Of a DNA stretch of 64,000 nt, positions 16,032 through 25,984 are shown one piece after another. The stretch is taken from positions 620,001-684,000 of the forward strand of contig NZ_FNFH01000002.1 of NCBI RefSeq assembly GCF_900100355.1, read 5' to 3'. Under the pieces are notes generated by a model. That model saw only the letters and a list, made by a program, of their open reading frames with translations. It searched no databases and was not told the origin of the DNA. The position numbers and the translations under genes were made by a program. The stretch is from Microbulbifer yueqingensis (GTDB taxonomy: Bacteria > Pseudomonadota > Gammaproteobacteria > Pseudomonadales > Cellvibrionaceae). Numbering within the stretch: position 1 is the stretch's first letter; every line of letters begins with the position of its first letter.

Positions 16032-16262
16032 TTTGCGCCTCCTTTACCTGTGCGCTGTATATCTTGAAAGATTAAGGCAGGTTTTACCGGTCGCCTGGGG
16101 GCGCGACAAAATGACTGCCATTGGGTCCATCTAAATTCCTGCGATCTCGCGAGCCGGATTTCAACCCCGCCCCGCGGCCCCGGAGCGGCGGCGCGGTCAC
16201 CACCGGCAGACGTTTATGCGAGGGCTCAGGACCAGATGGAAAATCCTTTACGCGCCTTGACG

Positions 16263-19200
16263 CTAGCTGGAGAACTCCACCCGCGGCTCACTGAAGTCCC
16301 GGCCGTTGTAGTCGGGGGCACACTGGATAAACTTATCCGCAGTGATACCCGCGTCAATAAGGTAACGGGCCACGGCGCGGCCGCGCTTGCGCGCCAGCCG
16401 TTCCAGCTCACTGAGTTTTGCCCTCGGGGGATTGCGATAAAACGCCTCCCGCGTCCGGCGGCTCTGGTACATTTCTGGCGTGGATTCCGGATCCAGCGCG
16501 TGCCAGTCCCGCGCATTCGCAATACCGCAGATTCCGGGCCGTGCCCCGGGCTTTTCCCTCAGCGTCTCCACCACCTCGGCCAGGTGGCGCCTCGCTCTCT
16601 CGGTGAGCTCCACACTGCCCGGCTCGAACTCTATCGAATCCAGATGCACCGCAGTGAGACGCTGCCATGCCAGCTGGGCCAGGCTGTAAAAGCCCACGGG
16701 TGTAAAGTAGCTGAATAACGCCTCCAGTATCGCGCGCTGCAGCAGGTCGCTGAAAATAAAGCTGAAAGTAAAATTGGGGTCGTACAGGTTGCCGGTCACC
16801 GGCATAGTGAAGCGCACGTCACCCTGCCCGTCGCGCAGCAAGTACAGCGCCACGTTAAGGGGAATCATCGATTCCTCCACTGGCAGCTGGTCACTGTCGC
16901 GCACGCGCCGTACCCGAACCTTGTTCAGCCGGATATCCGCTACCGCGTCCACCTTGTTTTCATGGATTACGATGTCGATGATGGCGTCCAGCTGTCCTTG
17001 CAATATTTTGTAGCCGAGCAGGTTGGCAATATAGGGCGTGGCGGGGATCAGGTTGGCATTCTCTAGATAGCCGGTCAGGCTGGCATTCCATTTCTGGACA
17101 TCCAGGTAGTCCAGCTCCCCCGCCAGCTGCATTTTGCCGAAGCCACCCGGTTGGCCCCGCAGCACAATCGTGGCGGGATCGTCCTCGGGATGATTACTGA
17201 TTCCCCGGAGTTCGACAAAAATCTCGCGGATTGGCACCCGGGCGCGGAACTGTCCCTGGCGATCAAGCCAGGTAAAACGCCCGGCCTGCATCGAGACATG
17301 GTGCAGGCGGTAGCGAAAACGCTGGCTTTCACCTGCGCCCGGGACGTCGCCATCGCCCAGCAGCTCCTCCAGCTGTTGCTGGACGGGGAAACTCCCCGAC
17401 CGGCTGCGGAAGAGAATCAGGTCCGGACGGTCGATGGCAATGCGGCCCACTTCCAGCGCGTTGCGGTTGCTGGAGTAAGCAAGGTTCTCCAGGCGCATCT
17501 TCTTAACTTCGCCATTCCAGCCGTGGCGCTGGAACTCGGGGTCCTCCTTTCCCCGCCCGAGAAATCCGAGTTTCTCAGCCTGAAGCCAGGGTAGCTGCAG
17601 TTCGCCGCTGTCGAGCAGGAGACGCGCAGTGACAATGGACTCCGCCCGCACCAGCCGCCGCCCATCGGTGTCCAGCACCAGCAGGTCTGCAGTGCGGAAC
17701 TGCGCCAGGTCCAGGTAGCGCTCACCGACCCGGAAATCAAAACTCGCCTGCAACAGGTCCAGTTTCACACAGTGGTCGACGCCCCCGACGTAGCCTGCGG
17801 GCAGGCAGCCTGCGAGATTGTCGATTCGCAGCGCCCGCGCACTGAATTCGCCCTCGCCCAGTCGCGCCGCTTCAGCCTTGAGGGACCGGAACAGCAACAG
17901 CTCGGCCGGCAGGCCGGACGGGAATCCGGGCTGGGTAAACCGGCCGCCCCCTACCGACAGGCCATAGATAAGGTTGGCACCGGTACCGGCCTCCTGCTCT
18001 CTCCGCTCCACCCTGACCGGCCCCAGCTCATAGCAGGGTGCCAGCGCCGTGCCCGGGAACCAGTCGGCGGAAAGGCATCCGCTGGCACCGGCCAGGCTGA
18101 TGAAGGGTGACTCGCCGCCATAGCTGAGCCGGTCGAGACGCAGGCTCTTGATTTCCAGCGGCGGCCCTTCCCGCCCGCCAATGACTATGCCGCCGAACTC
18201 CATGACGCCGTCGCTGGAGAAAGCGCCACCCAGTGACAATTGCTGGCTGCCGGAGAGTTCGAACCTGCGGACCCGCACGCACGGCTCCGCGGAGCGCGGC
18301 TCGAGGGCTTCTGCCACTTCCTCCAGGGCAGTGGTGACCGCCTCGGGGCTGCAACCGACAAACCCTTCCAGAGTCAGCCCGGTCACTGATAATCCTGTGC
18401 CCCCGCTCCAGCGCAGTTGCTGCCAGTTCAGGCTCTCTGCCCCGATGCGGGCAAAATCGCCGGTCTCCTGCCAGAAACGAATGGAGCCGGATTCCAGGGC
18501 CGCCAGCTCCACCATCGGGGCCGCCTTTCCGATCCCGATGCGGGTCACGCCAGAGAATTCCAGTCGCGGCGCCCGGAAGCAGTCGCCGATGTCGCGCTGG
18601 CTGGCAGCCTCCGGCAACAGGTCGCGCATCCCGCAGGCAAGCACGCCGCGAAACTCCAGGTCATAAAGCCGCAGCGCCTGCTCACCCAGGCTGATCCGTC
18701 CGGCCTCCACGGAGTCGAACTGCCACAGGGGCTCTGCCGTTGGCGTGCGTTTCAGTGTCGTCACACCCAGTTGCACCGCCGGCTGCGAACCCGGGCCTCC
18801 CAGCCGTATATTGTCCGCAGATACACAGCGCGGCAGGCCCGGTCGGAGGGATATGCCGGCGGGCAGGCAGCCATGGGCGGCGGCGACGGTCACCTGGCGC
18901 GCACGCACCCGGTCGGGCACTTCGTCGCCGCGGGACCACGCCAGCTTCAGTAACCCGATATCAACCGTCTCCACCTCCGCGAGGGTATCCCCGCCTGCAC
19001 CGAGCAACCCCAACCACGCCGCACCGGACTGACTGAAGTCCAGCGCCAGCTCCTCCGTGTCTGCATCGAGGCTGAACGCCTTTCCCAGCTCCAGCTCGCG
19101 CGCCTCGATGCACCGGGGCGCGGTAACGTCGGGGGCTGCCGGAACGGCGCCCGGCTCGCAAACGCGCGCGCGGGACAGGGACAGGCCCGGCAGCTCGAGC

Positions 19201-21479
19201 TGGCGGTGAGCGCTACCGGCCGGCCACACCACCAGCGCCTCGGGCACCGCCAGGTCGCTGATAAAGAGTATTTCCCGGCCGCCGCGGGTCTCCGCCACGG
19301 CCCGCTCTGCACTGATAGCACCGGTGCGCAGGTGTACCCCGCCCTGCCAGGCAAGCCGCAATTCACTCTCCTGCTCAAGCTGTCGCACGTCGAAACAGGT
19401 GGGCATGGCGTCCGGCCGGCTGTAGAAAAGTGCCGCCCATCCCGCCGGCAGGCATCCCTCCAACCGCGCGAGCAGCAACCGCTGCAGGACCAGGTTGGGA
19501 TCATCCAGGTTCGTGGGGGAGACGGTGCGGGCCGCCGCCGCTGCCCGCTGCCGGCGGCGCGCCAGCTCATCCCGCAGTAAACCTTTTTCCGCCCCGTCAT
19601 CGTCAGGGCTGGCGGCGTCCGACCGGCGGGTTGCATCGGTTCCCTTTCCAACCGCGCCGCCCTCGATGGCCCCTCCGTCCAGGCGCAGCATCGCGGGCCC
19701 GGTGCGCAAGCCGGTCAACAGCAGGCCGGTCGGCTCCTGCAGGCCCTCGGCCAGCAGCAGCCGCTCCACCAGCAACTCTCCCGCCACCAGGTAGCCATCG
19801 CGCCGGTGCTGCCAGGCAAAGCTTCCCCTACCCTGCACATGGCGGGCCCGCGCGCAAAGTGGACGCAGGTCTGCCGGCAGGAGTGCATCGGGCACGCAGC
19901 CGGCCAGGAAGCGGAGCGAGAAGTCCTGGACCAACCAGGGCATGGCGCCACCCAGGAGGTTGAGCCTGGCCCAGTGCAGGCCCTCCACCTCCAGCTGCGT
20001 ACCCGCACCCTCGCGCAGCTGGAACTGCCCCAGGCGCAGGGGCCCGCTGGCAACGCCGAATGGCATGCCGTGCCCTGCGGGGGCGAAGCGGAATTGCAGC
20101 TGTTCCGGAGCCTTCAGCCCGGCGAGCTGCAGGCAGTACTCGGGCAGCTCCCACAGCCGGGCGGGCACACAGCCGGTGGCGCTCTCCAGGTTGAAGGCAC
20201 CGATGGCAAGCGTGCGGGTTTCGCCACGGTATGCCAGGGATTCGCCGCCGATGCGGTGAAAGGTCAGGGGCCGGTCGATCTCCCGCACCCGGTCCAACAG
20301 CTGGACCTGTTGCAGTCCCACATCATCGGTCTGCACCAGCAGCTTGTCCTGCCAGTCAAACAGGGTGGGATCGGGCAGGCTAAACACCCCGGCGCGCACA
20401 CAGGCATGCATGTGATTGTCGCGCCATGCCGGCGGGCACCAGTCGAAGTTGCTGGCTCTCGCCTCGCGCCAGCGCAGGGTCTTATCGGCGCGCGAGAAAT
20501 CCATCGCGAGGATAGACAGGGTGCCGGCATGCCAGTCGGGCCAACGGCGTGCGCGCTGCCGCAGTATCACGCCCTCTCCGCGGCCGCGCTGCCACTGCAC
20601 CCTGGCTCCCGCACCAAAACTGAACAGGAGCTCCCCCTCCAGCTGCAGGCTGCGGGCGATACCACAGTGGCCCACCACGCGGCCAAATGCCGGTATTGCA
20701 TCCGCCCAGTACCGGGGCAGGCAGCTGGCGAATCGCTCAGCGGCCAGCTCTGTTGCCGTAATGCGGTGGCCGGGCCGCTGGTAGAAGGCATCCCTCAGGG
20801 TCAACCCTCCCACCACGGTATGGATGGAGGTGGCCCCCTCCCGGCTGACCAGCAGATCCCGCAGTGCCAGCTCCTCAGCTCCCACCTGAACCTGCAGCGG
20901 CTCGTCGCCGGTGCGCTCCAGGCCGAGCAGGAAGTCCCCCGCCGACAGGCGGGTGAAACGCATGCAGCTCGGCCTCTCCCAGGCGTCCCGGTCGCGGTAA
21001 CAGAGCCTGCTGTCGCGGATAAGCAGGTCGTCGATCAGCAGGCGCAGGTCCCGGTCAGTCCTTTCCCCGCCCTCGCCCAGGTCCCAGCCCGCCACCTCCC
21101 ACACCCGGCCGCCAGCCTCGCCGCGTCCCGACTGCAGGTCGAACTCCATCCCGGCGACCCAGGCCCGCTGCAGGCGGGTGCCGCGCCGCAGTAACTGCCA
21201 CCAGCTGTAGTCGAGCATCAGCTCGCGGGCGCGCAGGCCGCGCCCTTCAGGGTTGCGCAGCTCCAGGTTGTAGACCTCGAGCCGCAGCGACGGGATGGAC
21301 AGGTGCAGGTAGCCGATATCCGCGCGGTAACCCCGTTCCTCGAGCCATCGCTCGGCCTTCTCTTCGAGGATCAATGACACCACCATCGACAACAGGCCGG
21401 TCACCACCACTATTCCCACCAGCAGCCAGAGCAGCTGCGTAACACGGTAGGGACTTTGCTGGGCGGACTGCTCTGGCAT
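16263..21479 (-). CDS. Giant DUF748 (AsmA-like) envelope protein with twelve cysteine-pair repeats
   Basis: The 1738-residue protein has one N-terminal membrane anchor (about 14-38), with the rest predicted periplasmic and rich in beta-strand. Residues 1300-1620 hold the part most like DUF748 (FVELRGISNHPEDDPATIVLRG, GYLENANLIPATPYIANLLGYKI). The tail (1610-1738) looks like a degenerate OmpA-like or peptidoglycan-binding segment. Between residues 160 and 1237 there are 24 Cys in 12 pairs, one pair about every 93 residues, often as GCLPAGW or GCVPD with the second Cys 12-24 residues later. DUF748/AsmA-like proteins are thought to bridge the two membranes for lipid transport. It is transcribed alone, divergent from selD. 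Confidence 0.85.
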   Translation of the reverse strand: MPEQSAQQSPYRVTQLLWLLVGIVVVTGLLSMVVSLILEEKAERWLEERGYRADIGYLHLSIPSLRLEVYNLELRNPEGRGLRARELMLDYSWWQLLRRGTRLQRAWVAGMEFDLQSGRGEAGGRVWEVAGWDLGEGGERTDRDLRLLIDDLLIRDSRLCYRDRDAWERPSCMRFTRLSAGDFLLGLERTGDEPLQVQVGAEELALRDLLVSREGATSIHTVVGGLTLRDAFYQRPGHRITATELAAERFASCLPRYWADAIPAFGRVVGHCGIARSLQLEGELLFSFGAGARVQWQRGRGEGVILRQRARRWPDWHAGTLSILAMDFSRADKTLRWREARASNFDWCPPAWRDNHMHACVRAGVFSLPDPTLFDWQDKLLVQTDDVGLQQVQLLDRVREIDRPLTFHRIGGESLAYRGETRTLAIGAFNLESATGCVPARLWELPEYCLQLAGLKAPEQLQFRFAPAGHGMPFGVASGPLRLGQFQLREGAGTQLEVEGLHWARLNLLGGAMPWLVQDFSLRFLAGCVPDALLPADLRPLCARARHVQGRGSFAWQHRRDGYLVAGELLVERLLLAEGLQEPTGLLLTGLRTGPAMLRLDGGAIEGGAVGKGTDATRRSDAASPDDDGAEKGLLRDELARRRQRAAAAARTVSPTNLDDPNLVLQRLLLARLEGCLPAGWAALFYSRPDAMPTCFDVRQLEQESELRLAWQGGVHLRTGAISAERAVAETRGGREILFISDLAVPEALVVWPAGSAHRQLELPGLSLSRARVCEPGAVPAAPDVTAPRCIEARELELGKAFSLDADTEELALDFSQSGAAWLGLLGAGGDTLAEVETVDIGLLKLAWSRGDEVPDRVRARQVTVAAAHGCLPAGISLRPGLPRCVSADNIRLGGPGSQPAVQLGVTTLKRTPTAEPLWQFDSVEAGRISLGEQALRLYDLEFRGVLACGMRDLLPEAASQRDIGDCFRAPRLEFSGVTRIGIGKAAPMVELAALESGSIRFWQETGDFARIGAESLNWQQLRWSGGTGLSVTGLTLEGFVGCSPEAVTTALEEVAEALEPRSAEPCVRVRRFELSGSQQLSLGGAFSSDGVMEFGGIVIGGREGPPLEIKSLRLDRLSYGGESPFISLAGASGCLSADWFPGTALAPCYELGPVRVERREQEAGTGANLIYGLSVGGGRFTQPGFPSGLPAELLLFRSLKAEAARLGEGEFSARALRIDNLAGCLPAGYVGGVDHCVKLDLLQASFDFRVGERYLDLAQFRTADLLVLDTDGRRLVRAESIVTARLLLDSGELQLPWLQAEKLGFLGRGKEDPEFQRHGWNGEVKKMRLENLAYSSNRNALEVGRIAIDRPDLILFRSRSGSFPVQQQLEELLGDGDVPGAGESQRFRYRLHHVSMQAGRFTWLDRQGQFRARVPIREIFVELRGISNHPEDDPATIVLRGQPGGFGKMQLAGELDYLDVQKWNASLTGYLENANLIPATPYIANLLGYKILQGQLDAIIDIVIHENKVDAVADIRLNKVRVRRVRDSDQLPVEESMIPLNVALYLLRDGQGDVRFTMPVTGNLYDPNFTFSFIFSDLLQRAILEALFSYFTPVGFYSLAQLAWQRLTAVHLDSIEFEPGSVELTERARRHLAEVVETLREKPGARPGICGIANARDWHALDPESTPEMYQSRRTREAFYRNPPRAKLSELERLARKRGRAVARYLIDAGITADKFIQCAPDYNGRDFSEPRVEFSS

Positions 21480-21696
21480 TATTTGCGTCGCTGGCCAAGA
21501 GAGAATAAAAAGGGACGATGAATCTGGTGCACAGGCAGGTCACAGCTGTGCCCCGTAATTAAAGACCAGCGACACGATTTTTTTTGGCGCCTGTCGCCGG
21601 CTTTCGCCATAATGCGCCCGACTTCCCTGCGAACTCCGCACCAGCAGATAGACTAGTTACGGTCAACAACCCATCCGGAACTCCCGGCGAATAACA

Positions 21697-24006
21697 ATGC
21701 AACAGAATCCCTATTACCAGGACGTGGTCCTGGTCGGCGGCGGTCACTCCCACGCCATCGTTCTGCAGATGTGGGCAATGAATCCCCTGCCAGGCGTGCG
21801 CCTGACACTGGTATCGCCCCAGGTCCAGACCGCCTACTCGGGCATGCTGCCCGGCCTGGTGGCGGGGCACTACAGCCTGGACGAAACCCATATCGACCTG
21901 GTGCGCCTGTGCCGCGCGGCAGGCGCGCGCTTTATCCGCGCCAGTGCCCGCCGCATCGACCCGGTAAACCGGCGTATTTCGCTGGAGGGGCGTCCCGACC
22001 TGGAGTACGACCTGGTGTCACTGGATGTGGGCAGCGGGCCGGTGTGCGAGCTTCCCGGGGCAGAACACGCCGTGCCGGTAAAGCCGATCAGCCGCTTCCA
22101 CCATTTCTGGCAGGAACTGCGGGAGCGGGTACGCAGCACCCGCGAGCAGGTGCGCATCGGCGTCGTCGGCGGTGGTGCCGGCGGCTGCGAGCTGGCCATG
22201 GCAATTGCGTGGTCGCTGGAAGAGCAGCTGTATTCGGGCCGCGTGGAGGTGCACCTGGTTCACGGCGGCAAGCAGGTGCCGGAAGGCTACCCGCCGCTTG
22301 CCCGCCGCCTGGTGGCGCGTGAACTGCAGCGCCTGGGGATTGCCGTACATCGCGACTGGCGCGTGCAGGAAATTACCGCCCAGGGACTGCGAGGCGAGGA
22401 CGATCGCACTCTCGCGCTGGAGGAGGTCGTGCTCTGCACCCATGCCGGCGCCCACCCCTGGCTCGCAGACTGCGGCCTGGCACTGGACGCCCGGGGGTTC
22501 GTGCGCGTGGACGACAAGCTGCGTGCAGAGGGTTTCAGCAATGTCTTTGCCGCCGGCGACACCGCCAGTTTCGTCTCGAGCCCGCTGCCCAAGGCCGGTG
22601 TCTATGCCGTGCGCCAGGGGCCGGTGCTGTTCCACAACCTGCGCGCGAGCCTTACGGAGCAGCAGCTGCGCAGTTATCGCCCGCAACGACATTTCCTCAG
22701 CCTGCTCTCGTGCGGGGACAAGCGCGCGGTGGCGTCCCGCAACGGGGCGGCAGTAGCCGGCAGTGCCCTGTGGCACTGGAAAGACCGTATCGACCGGAAA
22801 TTCATGCAGCGCTTCGCAGAGCTGCCGGTGGACATGGATGAAGCGCGAGGCACCCCCTTCTCCTTCCTGCCATCACGGCGCCCGGCCGCCGTGCGCGAGC
22901 GCGGCGGTGCGGCACTGGCCCGGATGCGCTGCAATGGTTGCGGCGCCAAGGTGGGTGCAGACATCCTCCACCGCGCCCTGCAGCAACTGCCGCGCCAGCA
23001 ATCACCGGTGCTGCTGCGCGGCGCCGGCGACGACGCGGCGGTGATGGAACTGCCACCGGGACAGTTGCTGGTACAGAGTTCCGACCAGCTCCGCGCCCCT
23101 GTGGACGATCCCTGGATCTTTGGCCGACTGGCGACACTGCATGCACTCTCGGACCTGTTTGCCATGCATGCCCAGCCAGCCACCGCACAGCTCCTGGCCA
23201 CACTGCCCGTGGCTGCCGCCGAGCTGGTGCAGCGCGACCTGCAGCAACTGCTCGACGGCGCCATCTTCGAGCTCAACCGGCACGACTGTGCGCTGAGCGG
23301 CGGCCATACCGCCGAGGGCACGGAAATGCAGCTGGGCCTGACGGTCAACGGGCTCGCGGACGCGGGCCAGCTGCTCGAGAAAACCGGCGCCCAGGTCGGC
23401 GACCGGCTGATACTGGCCAAGCCTTTGGGAGTCGGCACGATACTCGCCGCCGAGGGCGCCGGTGCGGCCCACCCGCGCTGGGTCCAGGCAGCCATGGACA
23501 CCATGTTGCAGAGCAACGCCGAAGCGGCCCGGATTTTCGGCCACTACGGGGCCCATGCGCTTACCGATATCACCGGGTTTGGCCTGCTGGGGCACCTGCT
23601 GGAAATGCTCGCCGGCCCCCCGGCCTGCGGTGCCGTGCTCGTGGCAGACCAGCTGCCGTTGATCGAGGGGGCGCCCGAGTGCGCCGACGCGGGCTGGCTG
23701 TCCAGCCTGCACCCGCAGAACGCCCGCTTTTACGACCGCGTGCAGAACCCGCGTGACTGGCAGCCGCTGCCCCACTGGGCCCTCCTGGCGGATCCGCAGA
23801 CCTGCGGCGGCCTGCTCGCCGCGGTGCCCGCCGATCGTGCCGATGACTGCCTGCGCGAACTGCACCGTGCCGGTTACAGTAATGCGGCAACCATCGGCGC
23901 GGTGACAGAGCTTGCCGGCGAAGCGCCGCCGATCGAACTGCAGCGCAGCGCAACCAGCAAGCGACCTGCCCTGCAAAAAACGGAAGAGGCCGTGGACCAG
24001 GCCTGA
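21697..24006 (+). CDS. selD: NDH-like FAD oxidoreductase fused to selenide, water dikinase
   Basis: The protein has 769 residues. Residues 1-370 form a pyridine-nucleotide-disulfide oxidoreductase domain (LVGGGHSHA FAD site, VGGGAGGCELA NAD site, NVFAAGDTASF). Residues about 405-745 form SelD: the N-terminal catalytic element is CNGCGAKVG (Cys412, Cys415, Lys418), followed by GDDAAVMELP, DDPWIFGRLA, ALSDLFAMHAQP and SGGHTAEG. SelD makes selenophosphate from selenide and ATP. The fused oxidoreductase probably supplies or handles reduced selenium, which is an inference. There is Cys, not Sec, at the active site. The selenophosphate user MnmH lies about 5 kb downstream. Confidence 0.92.
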   Translation: MQQNPYYQDVVLVGGGHSHAIVLQMWAMNPLPGVRLTLVSPQVQTAYSGMLPGLVAGHYSLDETHIDLVRLCRAAGARFIRASARRIDPVNRRISLEGRPDLEYDLVSLDVGSGPVCELPGAEHAVPVKPISRFHHFWQELRERVRSTREQVRIGVVGGGAGGCELAMAIAWSLEEQLYSGRVEVHLVHGGKQVPEGYPPLARRLVARELQRLGIAVHRDWRVQEITAQGLRGEDDRTLALEEVVLCTHAGAHPWLADCGLALDARGFVRVDDKLRAEGFSNVFAAGDTASFVSSPLPKAGVYAVRQGPVLFHNLRASLTEQQLRSYRPQRHFLSLLSCGDKRAVASRNGAAVAGSALWHWKDRIDRKFMQRFAELPVDMDEARGTPFSFLPSRRPAAVRERGGAALARMRCNGCGAKVGADILHRALQQLPRQQSPVLLRGAGDDAAVMELPPGQLLVQSSDQLRAPVDDPWIFGRLATLHALSDLFAMHAQPATAQLLATLPVAAAELVQRDLQQLLDGAIFELNRHDCALSGGHTAEGTEMQLGLTVNGLADAGQLLEKTGAQVGDRLILAKPLGVGTILAAEGAGAAHPRWVQAAMDTMLQSNAEAARIFGHYGAHALTDITGFGLLGHLLEMLAGPPACGAVLVADQLPLIEGAPECADAGWLSSLHPQNARFYDRVQNPRDWQPLPHWALLADPQTCGGLLAAVPADRADDCLRELHRAGYSNAATIGAVTELAGEAPPIELQRSATSKRPALQKTEEAVDQA

Positions 24007-24010
24007 TATT

Positions 24011-24045
24011 GCCCCCGGGCGCAATTGCCATTTGCGCCCGGGGGC
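24011..24045. repeat. Strong GC-rich hairpin after selD
   Basis: A 14-bp perfect stem (GCCCCCGGGCGCAA with its complement at 24032-24045) surrounds a 7-nt loop, 4 bp after the selD stop. There is no U-run, so it is either a weak terminator or a transcript-stabilising stem between selD and the next gene. Confidence 0.6.
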
Positions 24046-24126
24046 GCGATACTGCGCGCATAAATATTCCAATACGGTCTTCACAGTTCGGGGAGTCGAA
24101 TCAGAAACGACACAGGAAGACCAATC

Positions 24127-25434
24127 ATGAAAAAAATTGTCATTGTCGGCGGCGGCGCCGGGGGGCTGCAGCTTGCCACCCGCCTCGGGCACCACTTCAA
24201 TCGCTCCTCCCTGTTTGGCGGGCAGCCCAAGGAACCCGCCGCGCAGGTCACCCTGGTCGACAAAAACCGCACGCATATCTGGAAGCCCCTGCTGCATCAG
24301 GTGGCAACCGGTTCCATCGACTCCAGCCTCGACGCGCTCAACTACCAGGTGCATGCGCGCAAAAACGACTTCCATTTCGAACTGGGCAGCCTGCAGGGAC
24401 TGGACCGGGATCGACAGGTGATTAGCCTGGCACCGCTGGCCGACGAGGAAGGCGGCGAGCTGGTTCCGGCGCGGGAGCTGGAATACGACTACCTGGTGTT
24501 CGCCCTGGGCAGCCAGAGCAATGATTTTGATACGCCCGGTGTTCGTGAACACTGCGTTTTCCTGGACAGCAGCGAGCAGGCCAGTCTTTTCCACCGTCGG
24601 TTACTGGACCGTTTCCTGCAACTGGAAACGAAGACCCTGGCCAGGCTGCAGATCGCCATCGTCGGCGGGGGCGCCACGGGGGTGGAACTGGCTGCAGAGC
24701 TGGTCGAGGCCACACGACAGATGGGCCACTACAGCAAGATCGAGAGCGGCTCACTGCAGGTGACACTGGTCGAGGCCGGGCCGCACCTGCTGCCCGCCTT
24801 GCCGGAAAGACTCGGCAATAATGCCCGGCAGGAACTGGACAAACTGGGCGTGCGGGTAATTACCGGGACCGCCGTATCTGAAGCTACTGCGGAAGGGCTT
24901 ATCACTGAGGAGGGCGAGGAAATCCCTGCTTCTGTGCGGGTTTGGGCCGCGGGCGTAAAGGCCCCGGACTTTCTCGCGCATATCGGCGGGCTCGCCACCA
25001 ATAAACTCAACCAGATCGAGGTCTCGCCGGAACTGGTCTCGGTCAGCGACCCCAATATTTTCGCCATCGGCGACTGTGCCGGCTGCCGGGACGTCAAAGA
25101 TGTACGCGTACCGCCCCGCGCCCAGGCAGCGCAACAGATGGCCGGGGTGGCCGAACACAACCTGATTGCGAAAGTAGAGGGGCACAAGCTGAAAGGTTTC
25201 CGCTATCGCGACCGTGGCTCGCTGATTTCCCTGAGCAAGCACACCGCCGTGGGCAACCTGATGGGTGCGCTGGTAAAGGGCAGCCTCACAATTGAAGGCC
25301 GCATCGCCGGGTTCGCTTACCGCTCACTGTATCGCATGCACCTGGCCGCAGTGCACGGCTGGGCCAAAGCCATGCTGATTTACATGGTGGGCCAGGCCAA
25401 CCGATTCGTGAAACCAAGGCTCAAGATGCACTGA
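24127..25434 (+). CDS. Type II NADH:quinone oxidoreductase-like flavoprotein (NDH-2)
   Basis: The 435-residue protein contains the FAD motif IVGGGAGGLQLA at the N-terminus, the NAD motif IVGGGATGVELAAELVE, the second FAD motif FAIGDCAG and a C-terminal amphipathic membrane-binding tail (YRMHLAAVHGWAKAMLIYMV). The length is standard for NDH-2. It transfers electrons from NADH to quinone at the inner membrane without pumping protons. It lies 120 bp after selD on the same strand, separated by a hairpin, and is followed by a bidirectional terminator. Its domain is homologous to the N-terminal half of the selD fusion. Confidence 0.88.
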   Translation: MKKIVIVGGGAGGLQLATRLGHHFNRSSLFGGQPKEPAAQVTLVDKNRTHIWKPLLHQVATGSIDSSLDALNYQVHARKNDFHFELGSLQGLDRDRQVISLAPLADEEGGELVPARELEYDYLVFALGSQSNDFDTPGVREHCVFLDSSEQASLFHRRLLDRFLQLETKTLARLQIAIVGGGATGVELAAELVEATRQMGHYSKIESGSLQVTLVEAGPHLLPALPERLGNNARQELDKLGVRVITGTAVSEATAEGLITEEGEEIPASVRVWAAGVKAPDFLAHIGGLATNKLNQIEVSPELVSVSDPNIFAIGDCAGCRDVKDVRVPPRAQAAQQMAGVAEHNLIAKVEGHKLKGFRYRDRGSLISLSKHTAVGNLMGALVKGSLTIEGRIAGFAYRSLYRMHLAAVHGWAKAMLIYMVGQANRFVKPRLKMH

Positions 25435-25468
25435 CGAACGAGCCGGGAGCAGACGGCGAATTATTACG

Positions 25469-25495
25469 AAAAAGGCGGGAATATCCCGCCTTTTT
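25469..25495. terminator. Bidirectional terminator between NDH-2 and mvaT-like genes
   Basis: AAAAAGGCGGGA-ATA-TCCCGCCTTTTT: a perfect GC stem with A- and T-runs on both sides. It serves the convergent genes ending at 25434 (+) and 25511 (-). Confidence 0.9.
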
Positions 25496-25510
25496 GCCTC
25501 TGCGGAAAAT

Positions 25511-25984
25511 TCAGATTTTCCACTCTTTTACGGTTTCCAGACCGTGCTCCTCAATCCACTGATTGAGCTGCTTCGGGTTGCGCTTCTTCTTCTCCACGGT
25601 GCCGCCGGTATACGGGTTGCGATAATGCCCCACCTCCAGTTTCGGCTCGCTCGGCTTGGCTGAAGCAGAGCGACGTGAACGGCGCTGGGTTTCGCCGGTG
25701 CGCTTCAATGAGCGCGCCACACGCGCCTTCAGGGTCTGGACGAAATCTGGTGCCTCCTCGTCGTCCAGCTGGCCTACCAGCCAGTTGACGATGGCCTCAG
25801 CGCGGGCCACGAAGAACTCTTCTTCTTCCATCTGGTATTCGGCGGCCAGGTTGACCAGTGCCTTGTCGAAAGCTATTACACCGGCTTTCTTGCGCTCAGC
25901 CTGGGCCATCTGCTCCTGCAATTGCTCGATTTTTGCCTGGTGTTGTGCAATCTCTTGTTCAATCTGGTCAAAATCCTGAAACAT
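25511..25984 (-). CDS. MvaT-like (H-NS family) nucleoid-associated protein
   Basis: The 157-residue protein has an N-terminal coiled-coil (about 5-35, EQEIAQHQAKIEQLQEQM), an acidic middle region, a basic linker (RRSRRSASAKP) and a C-terminal DNA-binding element HYRNPYTGGTVEKKKRNPKQ with LNQWIEEHG. That end matches the MvaT signature (KNPHTGEV...K..N.KTLKEW). It is longer than Pseudomonas MvaT (about 124) because of the middle insert. It would oligomerise and silence AT-rich or foreign DNA, such as the cassette island in this window. It is preceded by an AT-rich 570-bp intergenic stretch. Confidence 0.8.
   Translation of the reverse strand: MFQDFDQIEQEIAQHQAKIEQLQEQMAQAERKKAGVIAFDKALVNLAAEYQMEEEEFFVARAEAIVNWLVGQLDDEEAPDFVQTLKARVARSLKRTGETQRRSRRSASAKPSEPKLEVGHYRNPYTGGTVEKKKRNPKQLNQWIEEHGLETVKEWKI

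Noticed and set aside
22930..22950. Possible selenocysteine in SelD
   Set aside because: The active-site positions are read as TGC codons (Cys412, Cys415); there is no in-frame TGA.
23002..24594. 530-codon open frame antisense to selD and NDH-2
   Set aside because: Covers two genes with clear motifs on the other strand and has no protein-like features of its own.
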